Shown: positions 1 to 12,825 of the stretch, piece after piece
Numbering within the stretch: the first letter of the stretch is position 1
Layout of the letters: each line of letters begins with the position of its first letter
Assembly: GCA_024734555.1 (NCBI GenBank)
Contig: JANPWX010000075.1
Coordinates: forward strand, 1,301,349-1,365,348
Length of the DNA stretch: 64,000 nt
Source of the DNA: Trochalopteron elliotii
Lineage: Eukaryota; Chordata; Aves; Passeriformes; Leiothrichidae
Direction: 5' to 3'
Notes under the pieces: model-generated
The model's database searches: none
What the model was told of the DNA's origin: nothing
What the model saw: the letters and a program-made list of their open reading frames with translations, nothing else
Translations under genes and position numbers: made by a program

Positions 1-3000
1 TGTGAGTTTCGTGTGCTTTTAAGGACATGTTTTATAAACAGAACTATTACAGAAGAAACAGTTTGTTTTTTTGGAAGCTGATGGCATAGGCTGAACTCCA
101 GTGATTTGTTGAGGGGCACAGTGTGAAGGATTCTCCCCTTGCAGGGGCAGGGTGTATTACAGGAGCTAGCTTTACCCTACCCTGAACTCCAGATGAACTG
201 GGCTTCCCAGCCTTGCTCTAACACTTTTCTAACTACTTTTTTACTCAGTTTTTAAGACCCCGCTGCATGTTTTGAATAATAAACATTTGAACAAGGAGGC
301 ACTCCTTTTCCTCAGTGTTTTTCTTTTCCTCTTTGCAAGTAGTGCTACTACTGCTACTTGCTGACCTAATTATTGCTTTTTCTGGGGTTTGTTTGTTTGT
401 TTTGGTTTGTTTGGTTTTTTATTTTTATTTTTTTTATTCAGACAAGGAAAATGGTGTGTTCCTTCCTCAGCTCTCCTTATTACACTTTCCTGAGCATTAC
501 TGTGCCATGACAGAGCTCTTCAACACCAGGACACTGTTGTCTTCTCTCTCAACCATTATGAAAAGCAAGTTTTGTAGGGAGGAGTTTTGCTCCAATCAAA
601 AGCTTATAGGAAATAGGAGTGGACAAACGGAAAGATCTTACAAGCCTGTAAAGTCTGGTACTAAAGAGCGTTTGGAACAACGACTGTAGGTGTGACCTAA
701 GTGTGCTGAGCAATTAGACAATTTGAGAAGAAAAACTGCCATTTGTGGAGGATAAGGGGTAAAAGGGGAATTCCCTTTAGATGGGTGTTATCTGGTTCAT
801 GCATCTTACCCATTCAGGATTGCCTCTACCTTTTATCCCCAAAACCAAGGAGAAGAGATTTCCAGAGCAGCCCAAGCAATTGCAGATTTAGGGTAGTTTG
901 TCTCAAATGACTGCAAGGGTTTCAAGGTTTAGGTATTTTAAGTGGGGAACCTGATTTGTTTCAATCAGATTTCTCTTTTGAAATGTGGGCTGTCTTTGCT
1001 CTTTTGGGTGAAGGCAACGAGCAGAGTCCTCAGCGCACACTTGGGATGACTCAGCCCGGGGCAAACCCGATGTTTGGTGAGGCTGTGTGGCCCAAAAGCC
1101 GTGTGGAGGCTGGCCAGGCTCTGCCGTGCTGATGCCACATGCCCTGCCTGAGATGCTGCTTGATAAGCGGTGCTGTGACTAATTAAACCGCAGCTGTATC
1201 TTCCAGGGATATCTTCTCTGGGATAAGTGATTGCAGAACTTGTTCCATCCTCTCCCCTCCCCTGGCTTCTTTCCCTATCAGGCTCTGCGTTGCCTGTTTG
1301 TGTATTTGTGCAGCCCTGCCAGTGGTAGTTGTTGTCACGCCAGCCCGGATGGGGCTTTATTTTTCTGCAACTCTGAGCTGGACTCAGCTCAGCTGAGCAG
1401 AGCTGGGCTCTGGGCTGATGCAGTAACCCCGGGAACTGACAGGTGGCAGCTTTGCCATTAAAACAAAAAAAAAAATAAACACAAATATTCTACGTTCAAA
1501 GTCACTGCCTTTACTTTTGCCACGCTCACAAGTGGTAGCTTATTGTTGGCCGTTCTGCATTTTAGGCAGGCTGCTCTGCTGCATCCAAAACGTGCTGCAG
1601 ATGAAGTGGGGTATCTCTGCTGAGCTGCTTTCCCAGTAAGATCATTTGTGTAAAAGATGAATACACTGTGCAGAATGTCAGCTATGTAGTAAAATTCCAT
1701 TGCAGAAGACATTAAATACATTGTTTAATAGTTATTTGGAGAATGTTCCCAGATTCAGTGCTGCTTTCTCTGTCAGGCTGTGAGGATGGAAACACAGACA
1801 GGCTAATGAGAAGTCACTTAAACTTACTAAGAAAAGTCCTGTGCTCTTTTTTCTTTTTTTTCCCCCAAAAAAGTTGAAGTTGCTTTTGTATATAGTAAAA
1901 TAATATGACAGAAACCCTGCTTATCACTGCTGGGTTTAGTCTGCACTTAGGACTTCTCCTGAGCTTTGCTAGCATTGAGGACTTGCTGCTGACATCCTTT
2001 ACCATCACAAGCCAGCACAAACTGCTGTGTTTTCAGAACTAAATGCTCTTCTTTACACATAAAATCTTAAAGGTTTTTAAAGCTGATTTTTTCAGGGACG
2101 TTCAGAAGTCAAACTGAGGATTACATCCAATTACAGCCTTCCTCTTTAATAGGCTTTAAATCACTTTTTCAGTGACTGCTGTATTTTCAGCTGTAACAGA
2201 CACTGGTTGAATTTCAGTGCTGTCTTATGAAACAATGTGGTGGGGAATCTGCTCCATTCTCCAAGTGTCTTGTTTGGCTAGAAGAAGCTTTTTAATAGTT
2301 CATCAGCAGAGCCTTCAGGGCAAACTGGGGATCTCTATTGTATTTTAAATTATTTCTCTTGCCTTTTTTTGAATCCCCAGACTCCGGGGAGGGGCTGTGC
2401 AGGGTGAAAACACGATGAAAATGCCATACATGACTCTTTCCACTACTCACTTAGATGAGCATTTTTATTTTCCTATAAATATCTGTACGTCTGGGGGATC
2501 TGCCAAATTGCTGCCTTGTGAGGCTTCTACAGAGCAATATATCTGAGGCTTTTTGCAGTTCGTGGACCTCCTTTCATCTGGAGCTGCTTCTAGTTTTTCT
2601 GTGAAACCTCAGATGAAACGCCCTTTACTGAGCTGCTCATTTGGAGGGGGAGTTTACAATCACTGAAATCACCGAAAATTTCTTCACTGGAGAGGAGGCT
2701 CAAGTCAGAGGCAAGTGCTGACCTTAAAGGAGCTGAAAACTGGGTTTAGGGTTCTGCATTTCCCCCCACTCTTACTTCAGTCCCTTGGTCACAAGCGTGG
2801 CTGATGTTTTAGGCTGCTGCACTCTGGAAAAACCAGGCTGCTGCTGCCTCAGTTGCAGTTTGAGAGTTTAGCAGAGCTGGCAGTAGGTGTGAAGAGGTGA
2901 CAAAGATGTGAGATGCTGTTGTAGATGGGGTCTGAGATGTGCCGAGCAGAGGAAGCTGCAGTGCTTCTGATGGCAAAGAGCTGAAAATCGCAAATACTGC

Positions 3001-5121
3001 ATGATTTTCTTGCTATTTCAGAGTGTGGAGATGACGGTCATAAAAGACCCAGGTGTGGGGCTCAGTAATCCAGCCCTTTCCTTGTGCAATAACTACTTGC
3101 TAACAACTTCTCCCCGCTTTCCCTAAGTGCTGTGTTTGTTTCCTGTTGATAATTGTTGTACTCTGCCCTTGAATTTACTCTCTCTTCCTAACGTGGCATC
3201 CCAGCGCTGATTAAAGGGTGTAACTCATCTGTTTAATACTTTAATGACCTGTCCTTAGAGTCCTGACATTGCAGGGTGCATCAGCAAATCAACAATGCTT
3301 GGCATGGTGCCTGTGGTTTAATTAGAAATCCTCAAGTTTTATTAGTTTACAGCCATTCTGTCCCACTTAATCAGAGTCTAGCAAATAATTCAGTAGAAAA
3401 CATATGCACGTTCTGCACTGGCCTTTCCCTTTCTTTGGAAAAGTTGAATGACACAGAGCAGTCTTAACAGTTTTCTAAATTTTGGTGACTTAACCCTTTT
3501 CCTGGCTCTGACTCTGCCTTACCACAAGCCATTGAAATTCTCTCAAGATTTTCCTAAGTGTAGAAAAAATCTGTGCTGTACTGATGGATTTTAATTCAGG
3601 TTGCTGACCTCTGGTACAGAAAGTTTTTTATCAGGACAGTAACAGTCAAAACAAGTGCATCTCTGTGGAGTTGTAGGGGAAGAGGAGTGAAGGCAAACAT
3701 GCCACAGTGCTTGACATCATTTCATGGGAGTAGTCCCTAGGAAGGGTCACCTTGACAATTCAGGCACCTTGATGGGTGTGTTCTCTCTTCATATCCAAAG
3801 TGATGGTTGAGTGAAAGTGCTTTTGATTTCAGATTAGGCTTTGGGTTGCACCCCTCTATCATTCCCATCCACACTGATGGTCCATTAACTCCAGCTTATG
3901 CTCTGCAGCCTCTGTTTGCCCAAATGAGGAGCTGAGGCGCTGTGACATTTTGGCCTGAGGCCACTGGAGAATCAGCAGAACTTGTTTAAGTTGTTGAATT
4001 CTGTTGATTCTAATCTTTTCTGCTTGTGCTGGAAGAAAATACTCTGAGTATCAGCTATGCTGACTATACTGGCAATCCAGTTAAGTGGATGGAGGTTTTG
4101 GCAAAAGTGTTGTTTGGCCATGTACTCCCTACAAGTTTTCTGAAAGTGCTGACCCACATGAGCTGCTCAGCTGTGCCTGGTTTAGGTCTGCCTGGCACCA
4201 CAGCACACTGCTTGCATTAAATTTCTATGAAAACTGTCAAGGTCCCTTGGGAGTAATTTACTCTTTGACTACTTCAGCTTCTGCTCAACTAACCTGAAAC
4301 AAGAATCTGTAGGTTTGACCAAAAGTTTTGGAGAGGAAGGTGGATCCTCTTCCCTGTCCCACCAAAGGAGCTTTATTTTGTTACTTAAAGTCTGTGTTTC
4401 AAGAATGTCTCATCAAGCTCTGGGTCCAGCTTTGTTCAAGCTGTGTAGTTTGCTTTTCCCATTGCACACTCAGGGGGATGTCTGTAATTTAGTTGTCAGA
4501 GCTCAGAGGGTATATTGAAAGCCCTTTCATTACCCACCTGCTTTTGTGCAGTAAAGAAGTCAAACTTTAACAAAAATGCCCCTTTATCTTGATGGCATCT
4601 ACAGACTTAGTGCAGATTCTATTAACTGTTTTATGTTTTCTTTATTAATGCTGGGTACTTGGCTGAGAATAGTAATACATAAGAGGTACAATACTTGTGT
4701 GGGTATCTGAAAAATAAGGCAAAACCAGATAAATCCAGTGAAGTAATTGACAGTATTCAGCTATTTCCTGCATGCTGTTAATTCACTGTCCAGAGAAAAC
4801 AGATCAGAAATTCAGGAAGCTCAGAAGTATTTGGGCTATACCAGTGCTTCTATTAACAAATGGCTTTTTAAAAGCACCCTTCTTAACTTCTGATCTTTAA
4901 TGCAGTGTGTGTTTGGCAGAAGTGGGGCACCAATCTGCCCTATCTCTGCAGCTATCCTCCCAGGCCTCTATTGTCACTCCACCTTGTAGGCTCCTAGTCT
5001 CATGCTTTCCTCTGCTTCCTCACAAATAACCAATCTTTAGTTCTTTTGTTTTTTTGTTTTTTTTTTTTTTTTGTGGAGACTGGATGTGCTGCTTAGCTTT
5101 GTAACCTGAAGCAGCAGCTCG

Positions 5122-5336
5122 TAGAATCACAGAATGGTTTATATTGGAGGAGATCTTTAAAATCCATCCAGCCCAGCCCTCTGCAGTGTGCAGGGACACC
5201 TTCCACTGGACCCCATTGCTCAGAGCCCCATCCAAACTGGCTTTGAAAGTTTCCAAGTTTAGAGCATCTGCCACTAACTCTGTGCATCCTGTTCCAGTAT
5301 TTCCCCATCCTCACACTGGTGTTATTTTTCACTTCT
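5122..5336 (-). mobile_element. CR1 LINE 3' fragment
   Basis: Read on the minus strand, this is the 3' end of an avian CR1 retrotransposon. The + strand begins with the complement of the terminal ATTCT-type repeats (tagaatcacagaatgg). It continues through the usual blocks 'ccagcccagccctctgc', 'cagggacaccttccactgga' and 'ccccatccaaactggctttg', then the 'tgttccagtatttccccatc' block. It is 5'-truncated, as nearly all CR1 copies are, and too short to hold reverse transcriptase. It lies in the METRNL intron, antisense to the gene. Confidence 0.88.
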
Positions 5337-5666
5337 TGTCAGAGTGGAAACTTTGTGGTGTTTTGTGCCAAGGCTGGCGAGCAGGAGGCTGTGCCTGCTG
5401 TGCCCACTCTTTGCCAGGGTAACCATGACTGAGCTCCTCAGTGGGCAGAAGAGATGGTGGAAAGAAGCACTTGGAACACTTAAATTGAAAGTGCCCATGA
5501 CCTTTATGCCTAGCACAGGTTCTGCCTGAGTAATTGTGACCATCTGAGATGTTGGCACTGTGCTGTGTGGCAGAGTGGGAGCACACCCCATCAGATGAGA
5601 AAAATACCTCACTTTGTGTTTCTCCCCTGCCTGTTTTCTGTGCAGGTTGAAGCTCTCATACCTCTT

Positions 5667-5736
5667 GGGGTTGAGGGGTTAGAGCTAAATGGTTTTTAAG
5701 GCTCTTTCCAACTCAAACCATGCTGTGACTCTGTGA
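5667..5736 (+). mobile_element. CR1 LINE 3' end, very short fragment
   Basis: About 70 bp matching only the extreme CR1 3' end: a 'ggttagagctaaatgg' block, then 'aaggctctttccaactcaaac' and a degenerate 'tgtgactctgtga' tail. It is in opposite orientation to the CR1 fragment about 330 bp upstream, so the two could pair within the METRNL pre-mRNA. It is short and diverged, hence the moderate confidence. Confidence 0.7.
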
Positions 5737-6393
5737 AGTGCACAGAACAGGTTGATACTGCATTCCTCCCATTTGGGGTTTGCTGGAGAAATGAATAATA
5801 AGCAGCAAAGTTGAGGGATCTGCCCTATAAGCCTGAGCACACCTTGGCTCACCTGTGCCTCAGTAGCTTTGATGATTTGTTTGACTTTTCTCTAAAAGGT
5901 CATAAACAAATTTTAAGAGAAAAACATCAGGAAACTGCCTTTATTGCAGTTCCTGAAAATAGGCTGCAATTAGTGGCTGTATAAGGGATCTTTCTGATAC
6001 TTCTGCTCTAGGATACAATATTTCAAAATATTTTTTTTCTTTTTTTTTTTTCTGTGTGCTCCCCCTCTTTGCAGAAGTCTGTGGGCACTAACTTTGTCTT
6101 TCCCATAGTAATGGCTGATCCAAATCTTGGTACAAAGTAACCATGGAAATATAAACAGCATTCCCTAACCTTAAGGTGCAAAAAACATATTTAAAGCTGT
6201 TTTTTGAGGGCATGCCACTGAGCCCTGTGCCATGGAGCAGCACCTAGCTGGATCAGGCTGGCTGCAGTGTAACACTGCCTGGAGTTGGATTAATTTTGAG
6301 AAGCTGGAAACCTGCTCCAATTATTCATGTACCTGAAGTGGTCAGGTTTGCAGTGAATGATTGACTGGGTGGGAGAGTTTGAGAACAAAGTTG

Positions 6394-6452
6394 TGGGGTT
6401 TTTTGTTTTGTTTTTGGTGTTTTTTTGGTTTTTTTTTGGGGGGGGGGGGGTG
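6394..6452 (+). repeat. T/G-rich low-complexity tract with 13-base poly-G run
   Basis: A stretch of T runs broken by G pairs ends in 13 consecutive G at 6438-6450. Overlapping open frames here translate to Phe/Gly-rich peptides, which is an artefact of the composition. A long G run of this kind is hard to sequence, so the length may be inexact. Confidence 0.85.
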
Positions 6453-9400
6453 TTTCCCTTGTGTGAAATGGTTTCAAAGTGCTGTTCTGACATTCAGGGA
6501 ATGCACACGCTTGTACATCATCTTGACTCGAACAAGGGTGATGTTTTGGGGACCTGAGTCTGAAAAATGTTGGACTAAGAAACTTTCACCTAAAAGAAAG
6601 CCCCCACCAAAACTGGATGAATGCCCTAATTTAATCTCTCATTCCCCCAGGAGAATGGTTTTGCCAGCATCTTCTCTGGCCCTGCTTGTGCTTTGATGTT
6701 GTTGGACAGGAGTTGGTTTTGCAGTGGGCAGAGGAGGTGACAATGGGGCTGCAGTGATAAATACACAGCTGCAGGGGAGAGGGGGATAGAAAATAGCTTA
6801 TTTTTGCTAGACTGGCCACGAATGCCGTTAGCTTATTTCTCAACTCAGTGGGCAGTCAAAACCAATAAGCAGTCAGGTGTATTGTCCAGGCAGCTGGGGC
6901 TCTGCTCTGCTCTGACCTTTGTGTGCCACCAAAGATGGGCCCAAACAGAGCTGCAATCCAGCCCAGTTGCTTGGCAGTCTTTAATAATGTTCTGTGCTTG
7001 CTCTGCAAAACTGTTTAGTTTGCTAATTCCTGAGGCTGTAGTTAAAGAAGGGACGAGAGGGCAGGGAGGCTGCATTCCTCTTCCCACTGACTGAAACATG
7101 GGCCAGATCTTTCCTGTGTTGGAGTTTTGATTTGCAGGACAGAAAATCTCTTTCAGCTCAATCTGTGCTAGAAATATTCACTGAAATATTGCACAGATAC
7201 TTGGAAGGTATCCTGGACCTAAAGCTGTGATATGTTATATCTGACTTTGGGAGGTTTAATACTGGCTCAGAAAAGCTGCCGCCCTGTGACAGCCCTGATC
7301 CAGTTAAACTTTGGTGCTGGTTTGGATTTGTGGAAGGATTTTTTTGGTATGGGTTGTATGGGCACCTCCTGAGTCCTCTATGGGGTTTGAGCATTAACTC
7401 CTGCAGTGGGCATCACCTCTGGTGTTTGCCCATGTCCTTTCTGTATTGAAGCCCTGGGAGAGCTGAAGTGATCAGTGGTGCTGGGAAATGCACACAGTGG
7501 TGCTGGGATAGGCACAGGCATTCCATTGCCCTGTCTGCCTGCCAGGATCACTCCTGTTTGCACAGGATGCACCTCTGCCTCACCAGAACTGCTGCTAGCT
7601 TTACATCAATCTCTTCTACTTGCAAGTGGGAGTCAGAAATTTGAGAGAAAAAAAATGTTCCTATGTAGAGCTGGTGGATGAGCCTGATATGACCCAGCAA
7701 GGTCAAGCTTTTAAATAAGAAAAAAGGTGATGTATCTCAAAGCTTTTACTGTTACAAGTGAAAAGTTTTTAGTAGCTTTTTTTGAGGTTAACTGAACAAT
7801 GTTACAGCATCGAGGATCTCGCTGTGTAGATGTAGCCCTTCCAACAGCCCTTCTCAAGAATAGGGGGATCAAATAAACATGGTTTTATAATGAAAACTGG
7901 CCTTGTTCCTTCAGAGCTCTCCCACATACCAGAAAGAATTTGATTTCTAGAAACAGGAAGAAGGACCTGTGTGGAGCTGAGTGCATGTATGATTTTTTTT
8001 TTTTTTAAAGACTCACTTAATCTTTGATCTGTCATTACTTCACTCTCAGGGTTTATCTTTAACCAGCCACTTGTTTCTTAATTCTATTCCTCTGCTCCAT
8101 CAGAGGCATTAATGGACCGAACCAAAGGGGAGGAGGGAGGGAAGGCTTTTGTGTTCCTGGCAGGTTTCCAGCCTGGTAGTAGGTGCTGGCTCCAGCCTCC
8201 CCTATAGCCCTGGCAGGGGCAGGGAGAAATGCTTGGCTGCACAATTTCCCCAGGGCATGGGAGTGAAAAACACCTTTACTTGTTCATTTTCTGCTGTGCA
8301 AGCACTGCATGACAGCTGAGGGCTGTGTTAGCTATCAGAGACAAAGCCCAACAAGACATCAAAAACTATAACTTCACATTTTCCTAGATCTGACCCGTGC
8401 GAGCTTTCACAAGGTTTTGGCATGTTTTCTTTAGAAGAAAGAATAAATATTTTTAGAGTGAATTTCTGGAGGGGATGAGCCAAGCCATAACTCTTTGTGG
8501 GTTTTGAGTCAGGACAGCATTTCCTCTGGTCCTGCGTGGCAGTGCAGGGGTGTAACGCTGCAGCTGCCTGTGCTGGGGTGACAGTGAGGGACACTCTGCC
8601 CCAGCCCTTCTGCTGCAGCTCACAGGGGATCACAGGAGCCCCTCAACCATCCAGAGGCATCTCTGACTTCCAGCAGCTCATTTCTCCTCATGCTTCCCAC
8701 TCCTAATCCCCCCTGGGCAGTAGCGGTAGGTTTGAGGAAGGAGAGAGGTATTTTCTGTGAGATAGTCAAATAGAGCTGCTTTTTTATAGCTTTATAGTGG
8801 TGTCTTGTGCACGTAGAACAGGAGAAACTCCCAGCAGTTATCTTGCTGCCATCTTTTCCCTTTAATTGCAGTTAGGGAGGGAGAAGAGGAAAGAAAAAAA
8901 AAAAGCAGATGAGTACAGGTGCTGCTTGCACAGGAACGTGGGCTGGTGTGGCTGCAGAGACACTTCTTGTTTGCTGGGCTGGGCTGCAGAGAGAGGAATT
9001 TAACTGGACATCTGATCTGCTGAGTGGGGCTTTTTGGCCACAATATCTTGCAGACTTGACTGTAACTGAGGGTTTTTACAGAGCTGTGATGCAATGGGTA
9101 AGTGTAGGAGCTGGGCTGGGATTTGGCACTGGTCCAGTCACCCGTCTGTCTCTGCCCACCCTGGTGCTGGGTTTGCCACAAGAGGAGGGACACAAAGAGG
9201 TGTCTTGGAGCTGTGACACTTCTCATCACTTCTCCTGGGTTGATGCAACTCATGCATGGAGGTAGAGCTTGATAATGCTTAATGCTGCTTAAATAAAAAC
9301 TGCTCTGTGGGTTTTTCATTCCTTTTGTTTTGCTGTGTTTTAAATTTTAAACAAATGGCCATGTTTCTAGCTGACCTTTCAGCTCATTTGTTAGAGTGGC

Positions 9401-10296
9401 TGCTGCATCTTGGAACAGCAAAAAGGCATCAATCCCAAAGGATCCTTACGTGCTCCGTATCTGCTGAGCCAAGTTTCAATTTGAAAGCTGTTGCAAATGG
9501 AGCTTGCCTAGTACCAAATCTCTTGCTCACATTGTTTACATAAATAGTTAATCTTTGGTACTTAGGGACTTTAATGCCCTCTTGGAGGACAGTTCTGTGA
9601 AAAGATAAATTTCTGGTTTATGATCTCTAGTCCTAACGTTTCTCAGAACACAAAGGTCATCACATCTCTAATGGTGAGGTTTTACAATATGCTTTTTTTA
9701 TTCTTTCTTTGCAGGAAGGAAGTGGTATTAACTCAATTCTCTTGGCACAGTCCATGCCACAGCCTGCAAAAATCTGCATTTCATTAAACTTATTTGCAGG
9801 TTTAAATTGTTCTTGGCCAGTGTCTATATTTTCCAAGTTACTTCTGGAAACTTGTACATATGTGCAAGTTGAGCTGAGTATTAGAAAGGAGCTAAGGCAA
9901 GGAATGGGAGTTGGCACTTCCTTTTCTGGAGGGGTAAAATCACCTTCATACAGAGAGGTCAGGGAAGGATGTCCATTGCAGCATCATGATGTTGTTTCAG
10001 CTGCTTCATCACCACCTTGTCCTGTACCAAATCTTGGCTGTGTTGTGGCTGTAAGAAGAAGGGAATCTGAGTTTTGTATCTGTGCTTATGATCCTTGTCC
10101 CAAGTTTCCTCTCAGATTAACTTTCTAGCAGACAGGGGGATGAACACTTCTGCCTTCAGAAGAGCACTGAACTCTCTCATTATGTTACTCATAGCATGAA
10201 CCTTGTATTCATCAAAACACAGCCTCATTGTGGCTTTCTAGTGCTTAAAAGGGGGCTAACAAAAAAAAGGGAGAGTGTCTTTTTGTATGGGCAGAT

Positions 10297-10563
10297 AATG
10301 ATAAGATAAGGAGTAACAGTTCTAAACTAAAGGAGGAGAGATTTAGATTAGATGTTAGAGAGAAATTTTTTACTCTGAGGACAATGAGGTTACTGGCACC
10401 GTGAGCTGTGGCTCCACCATCCCTGGAAGTGTTTAAGGCCACGTTGGATGGGGCTTGGAGCAACCTGGGATAGTGGAAGGTGTCCCTGCACATGGCAGGG
10501 GGTGGGAATGAGATGATCTTTAGGGTCCTTCTGTCCCAAGCTGTTCTGTGATTCTGTGGTTCC
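10297..10563 (+). mobile_element. CR1 LINE 3' fragment
   Basis: CR1 3' region in sense orientation with METRNL. Recognisable blocks in order are 'gatttagattagatgttag' (the 'ggatattagg' block), 'tggctccaccatccctggaa', 'gtttaaggccacgttggatg', 'ggcttggagcaacctgg', 'ggaaggtgtccctgcacatg', and a tail ending in 'ctgtgattctgtgg'. It is 5'-truncated and non-coding, and visibly diverged from the typical sequence, so an old insertion. Confidence 0.88.
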
Positions 10564-12462
10564 ATGTCTGAGGCTTATAGATCCAGAGGGCTGGGAGCAG
10601 GGCAAGTCCAGCTCTCCTGTTTGTTCCCTGACTTGGTATTTTCCTCCTGACATGCTGGAAAAAGTGCAGTGCTTGCAGAAAGCCCTGAAATCCTATCCCA
10701 TCCAAAGACAGGAAGACCTTGTAAAACAAAGGAGTGATGAGAGAGCTCCTCTGTGTGTTGTGACAGGGTGTCAGTAATTTCCAGCCCAGCTGTGGAGAGG
10801 CTCTGTGTCTTCTGGCCCTGTTTTCTCTCCATGTGTTGTGTTAAATGCAGGTGTGCTGGGTGCAGCTCTGCTGGCCCCAGCTCCCAGCCAGCACGTTCCT
10901 TCTCAATATGAGATGCACTGTCAGTGCAGATGCATTGATGTCATTTTTAGGTGGTGTTTCAGTGTGGGGGTTGTGAGGTTGGATGTTGTTTTGGCTTGCT
11001 CAGTGAGAGCTTTCTGAGGTGGCGAGGAAAGCTGAGGTGTACCAAGAAAGGAAAGGACTAGTCACAGCCTAGTAAACCAGAGTGGTTATCAAATTCTTGC
11101 CCACCTGCACTGCAAAGCAGATCTTTCTGTTTGGGATATGAGCTGTCAGAGGTTTGCTTCGTGGAAGAAATGCTCCTTCAGAGGGGAAGCACAGCTATAC
11201 TTACGAAGAAATAATTACAAGGATTTATTTCACTTTATAGTTAGTTAAAGCAGGATCACGGCAAGATTTATTTTTTTTTCTTGCTCATGTGATGTTTGTC
11301 CCTAAACTCTTGTCTCCCAGCTAAGTCACTGATTCAGTAAGCACTTGAGACATAATCATTTTTGCTTAGGACTCAGAAAAATAACAGAGAAACACACTAT
11401 TATTAGAGAAACCACATCTCTATTTTTATAATCTGCACTCTGTGTTTCCAGGAAGGAGACTCACCCTGTGATGCCCTTTCCAGTCTGGGTGCTGCCAGCA
11501 AGAGCTGCCAGTTACAGAGCTGGCAGCAGGAATTTGAAAGGTGTGGGTGGGTTCCTTTGTTCCATATGAACTAATGCTGATGTCAGGCTGAGGGAGATTG
11601 GGTCTCTGTGTGGTGTGGCTGGAGGTGCTGCAGCACAGGGATTGCAACAAGACCCATCTGAATGTCTTGAAGTGAAAAGACTTCTTGTTTTAATCAGAAG
11701 ATTTAAACCTTAAACTAACAGAAAATTACGCTTCAACCCTGCCTGGACCTCCTTGGTAGCTTTTGATGCTTGAAAAGGTCTGATTGCTCATCAAAGGGCT
11801 GTTCAGAAGTACTGAGGTGTGGGTGATGTGTGCCATGGAAGGGCAGATAAAGAGCTCTGTGTTTTCCTCCCCCACCATCCACACCTTCACCACACGGCAC
11901 GCGTGCACCCGCTTCTTCACGAAACCAAAGGGTATTCCTCGGTGAAGTGGTTTTCTGCAATTACTTTGTGTTCAAACATTTTCACTTCTGCTTCAAGTGT
12001 GTCTCTTCCTGTGTGTGCTGCCGGCACGGGGGTGGGGGTTCAGCACAGCCAATCTGGGGGCACAGGATGGGGAAGGTCTTTGGAGCTCACTAAGGGTGTT
12101 GGGATGGGGTGTAGGGACCTGCAGCGTGGCGCCTCGGGTGTCCTGACAGCTGTGACGTCGTGGAGTGTGTTGAGAAAAATCTGGACAGGCAGAGGAAACT
12201 TCTTTCTTGTGGGTTGGAAGCTGGTTTTGGGGTAAGGTCAGGTCAGTCAGACCCATGGGTGGCTGTTGAAACACAAATGTTTCAAAAGAAGACCAGGCCC
12301 CTTCATGTGGTTTCTGTGACGCCTGCAGCCAGAGCCAGCACGTCTCGGTTGCGTGTGTCCTGCAGGGAGCTGTCATCCTCCACCATGGCCCCTCCATAGC
12401 CCCCACCTCCTCTTTTCCAGGGAAAGAAGGGTTGTATGCACACAAACCAAAGGAAGAAAGAA

Positions 12463-12564
12463 GGACTGGAGCTGTGTGTGTAAGCTGAGACAGGCCAGCA
12501 ACACCTCCCATCACTCCTCGGGCAGCGTGCTAAACTGCAGCACTAAAGGGGCACTCAAATCCAG
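12463..12564. repeat. Left arm of 102-bp imperfect inverted repeat (foldback)
   Basis: This arm pairs with 12724-12825 on the opposite strand. Both arms are 102 bp; I count about 9-10 differences by eye, including two compensating 1-base indels, so roughly 90% identity. The arms begin with GGACTGGAGC and end with its reverse complement. The spacer is 159 bp. No target-site duplication is evident at the outer ends, so a classical MITE is not shown. Being inside a METRNL intron, the RNA would form a long stem in either direction of transcription. Confidence 0.9.
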
Positions 12565-12723
12565 GGCCTACTTCTGGGTCTACTTCTGGGTCAGGGGTCT
12601 CATCAGCCCCTCTGGAAATCTCAGACCTCACTCTAGACAAGCTGCAAACCACATAGAGGAAGCTCACCAGATGAAATACCAGGAAGGTGGTATCTTTAAC
12701 ATTCAGGGGACACTGAACATTCT

Positions 12724-12825
12724 CTGGATTTGAGTGGCCCTTTTAGTGCTGCAGTTTAGCCCAGGCCCAAGGAGTGGTGGGAGGTGTTGCTGGCCTGTCT
12801 CAGCTCTCACACACAGCTCCAGTCC
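12724..12825. repeat. Right arm of 102-bp imperfect inverted repeat (foldback)
   Basis: Reverse-complement partner of 12463-12564. The matching core includes the blocks 'tgctggcctgtctcagct', 'ggaggtgttgctggcc' and 'tagtgctgcagtttagc'. It carries no recognisable coding sequence or known repeat family. The spacer between the arms (12565-12723) has a small direct repeat of the 12-mer 'ctacttctgggt' at its left edge and is otherwise unique-looking. Confidence 0.9.

Noticed and set aside
12463..12825. Classical MITE or DNA transposon with terminal inverted repeats
   Set aside because: Arms are long and paired, but no flanking target-site duplication is visible, so only a foldback structure is claimed.
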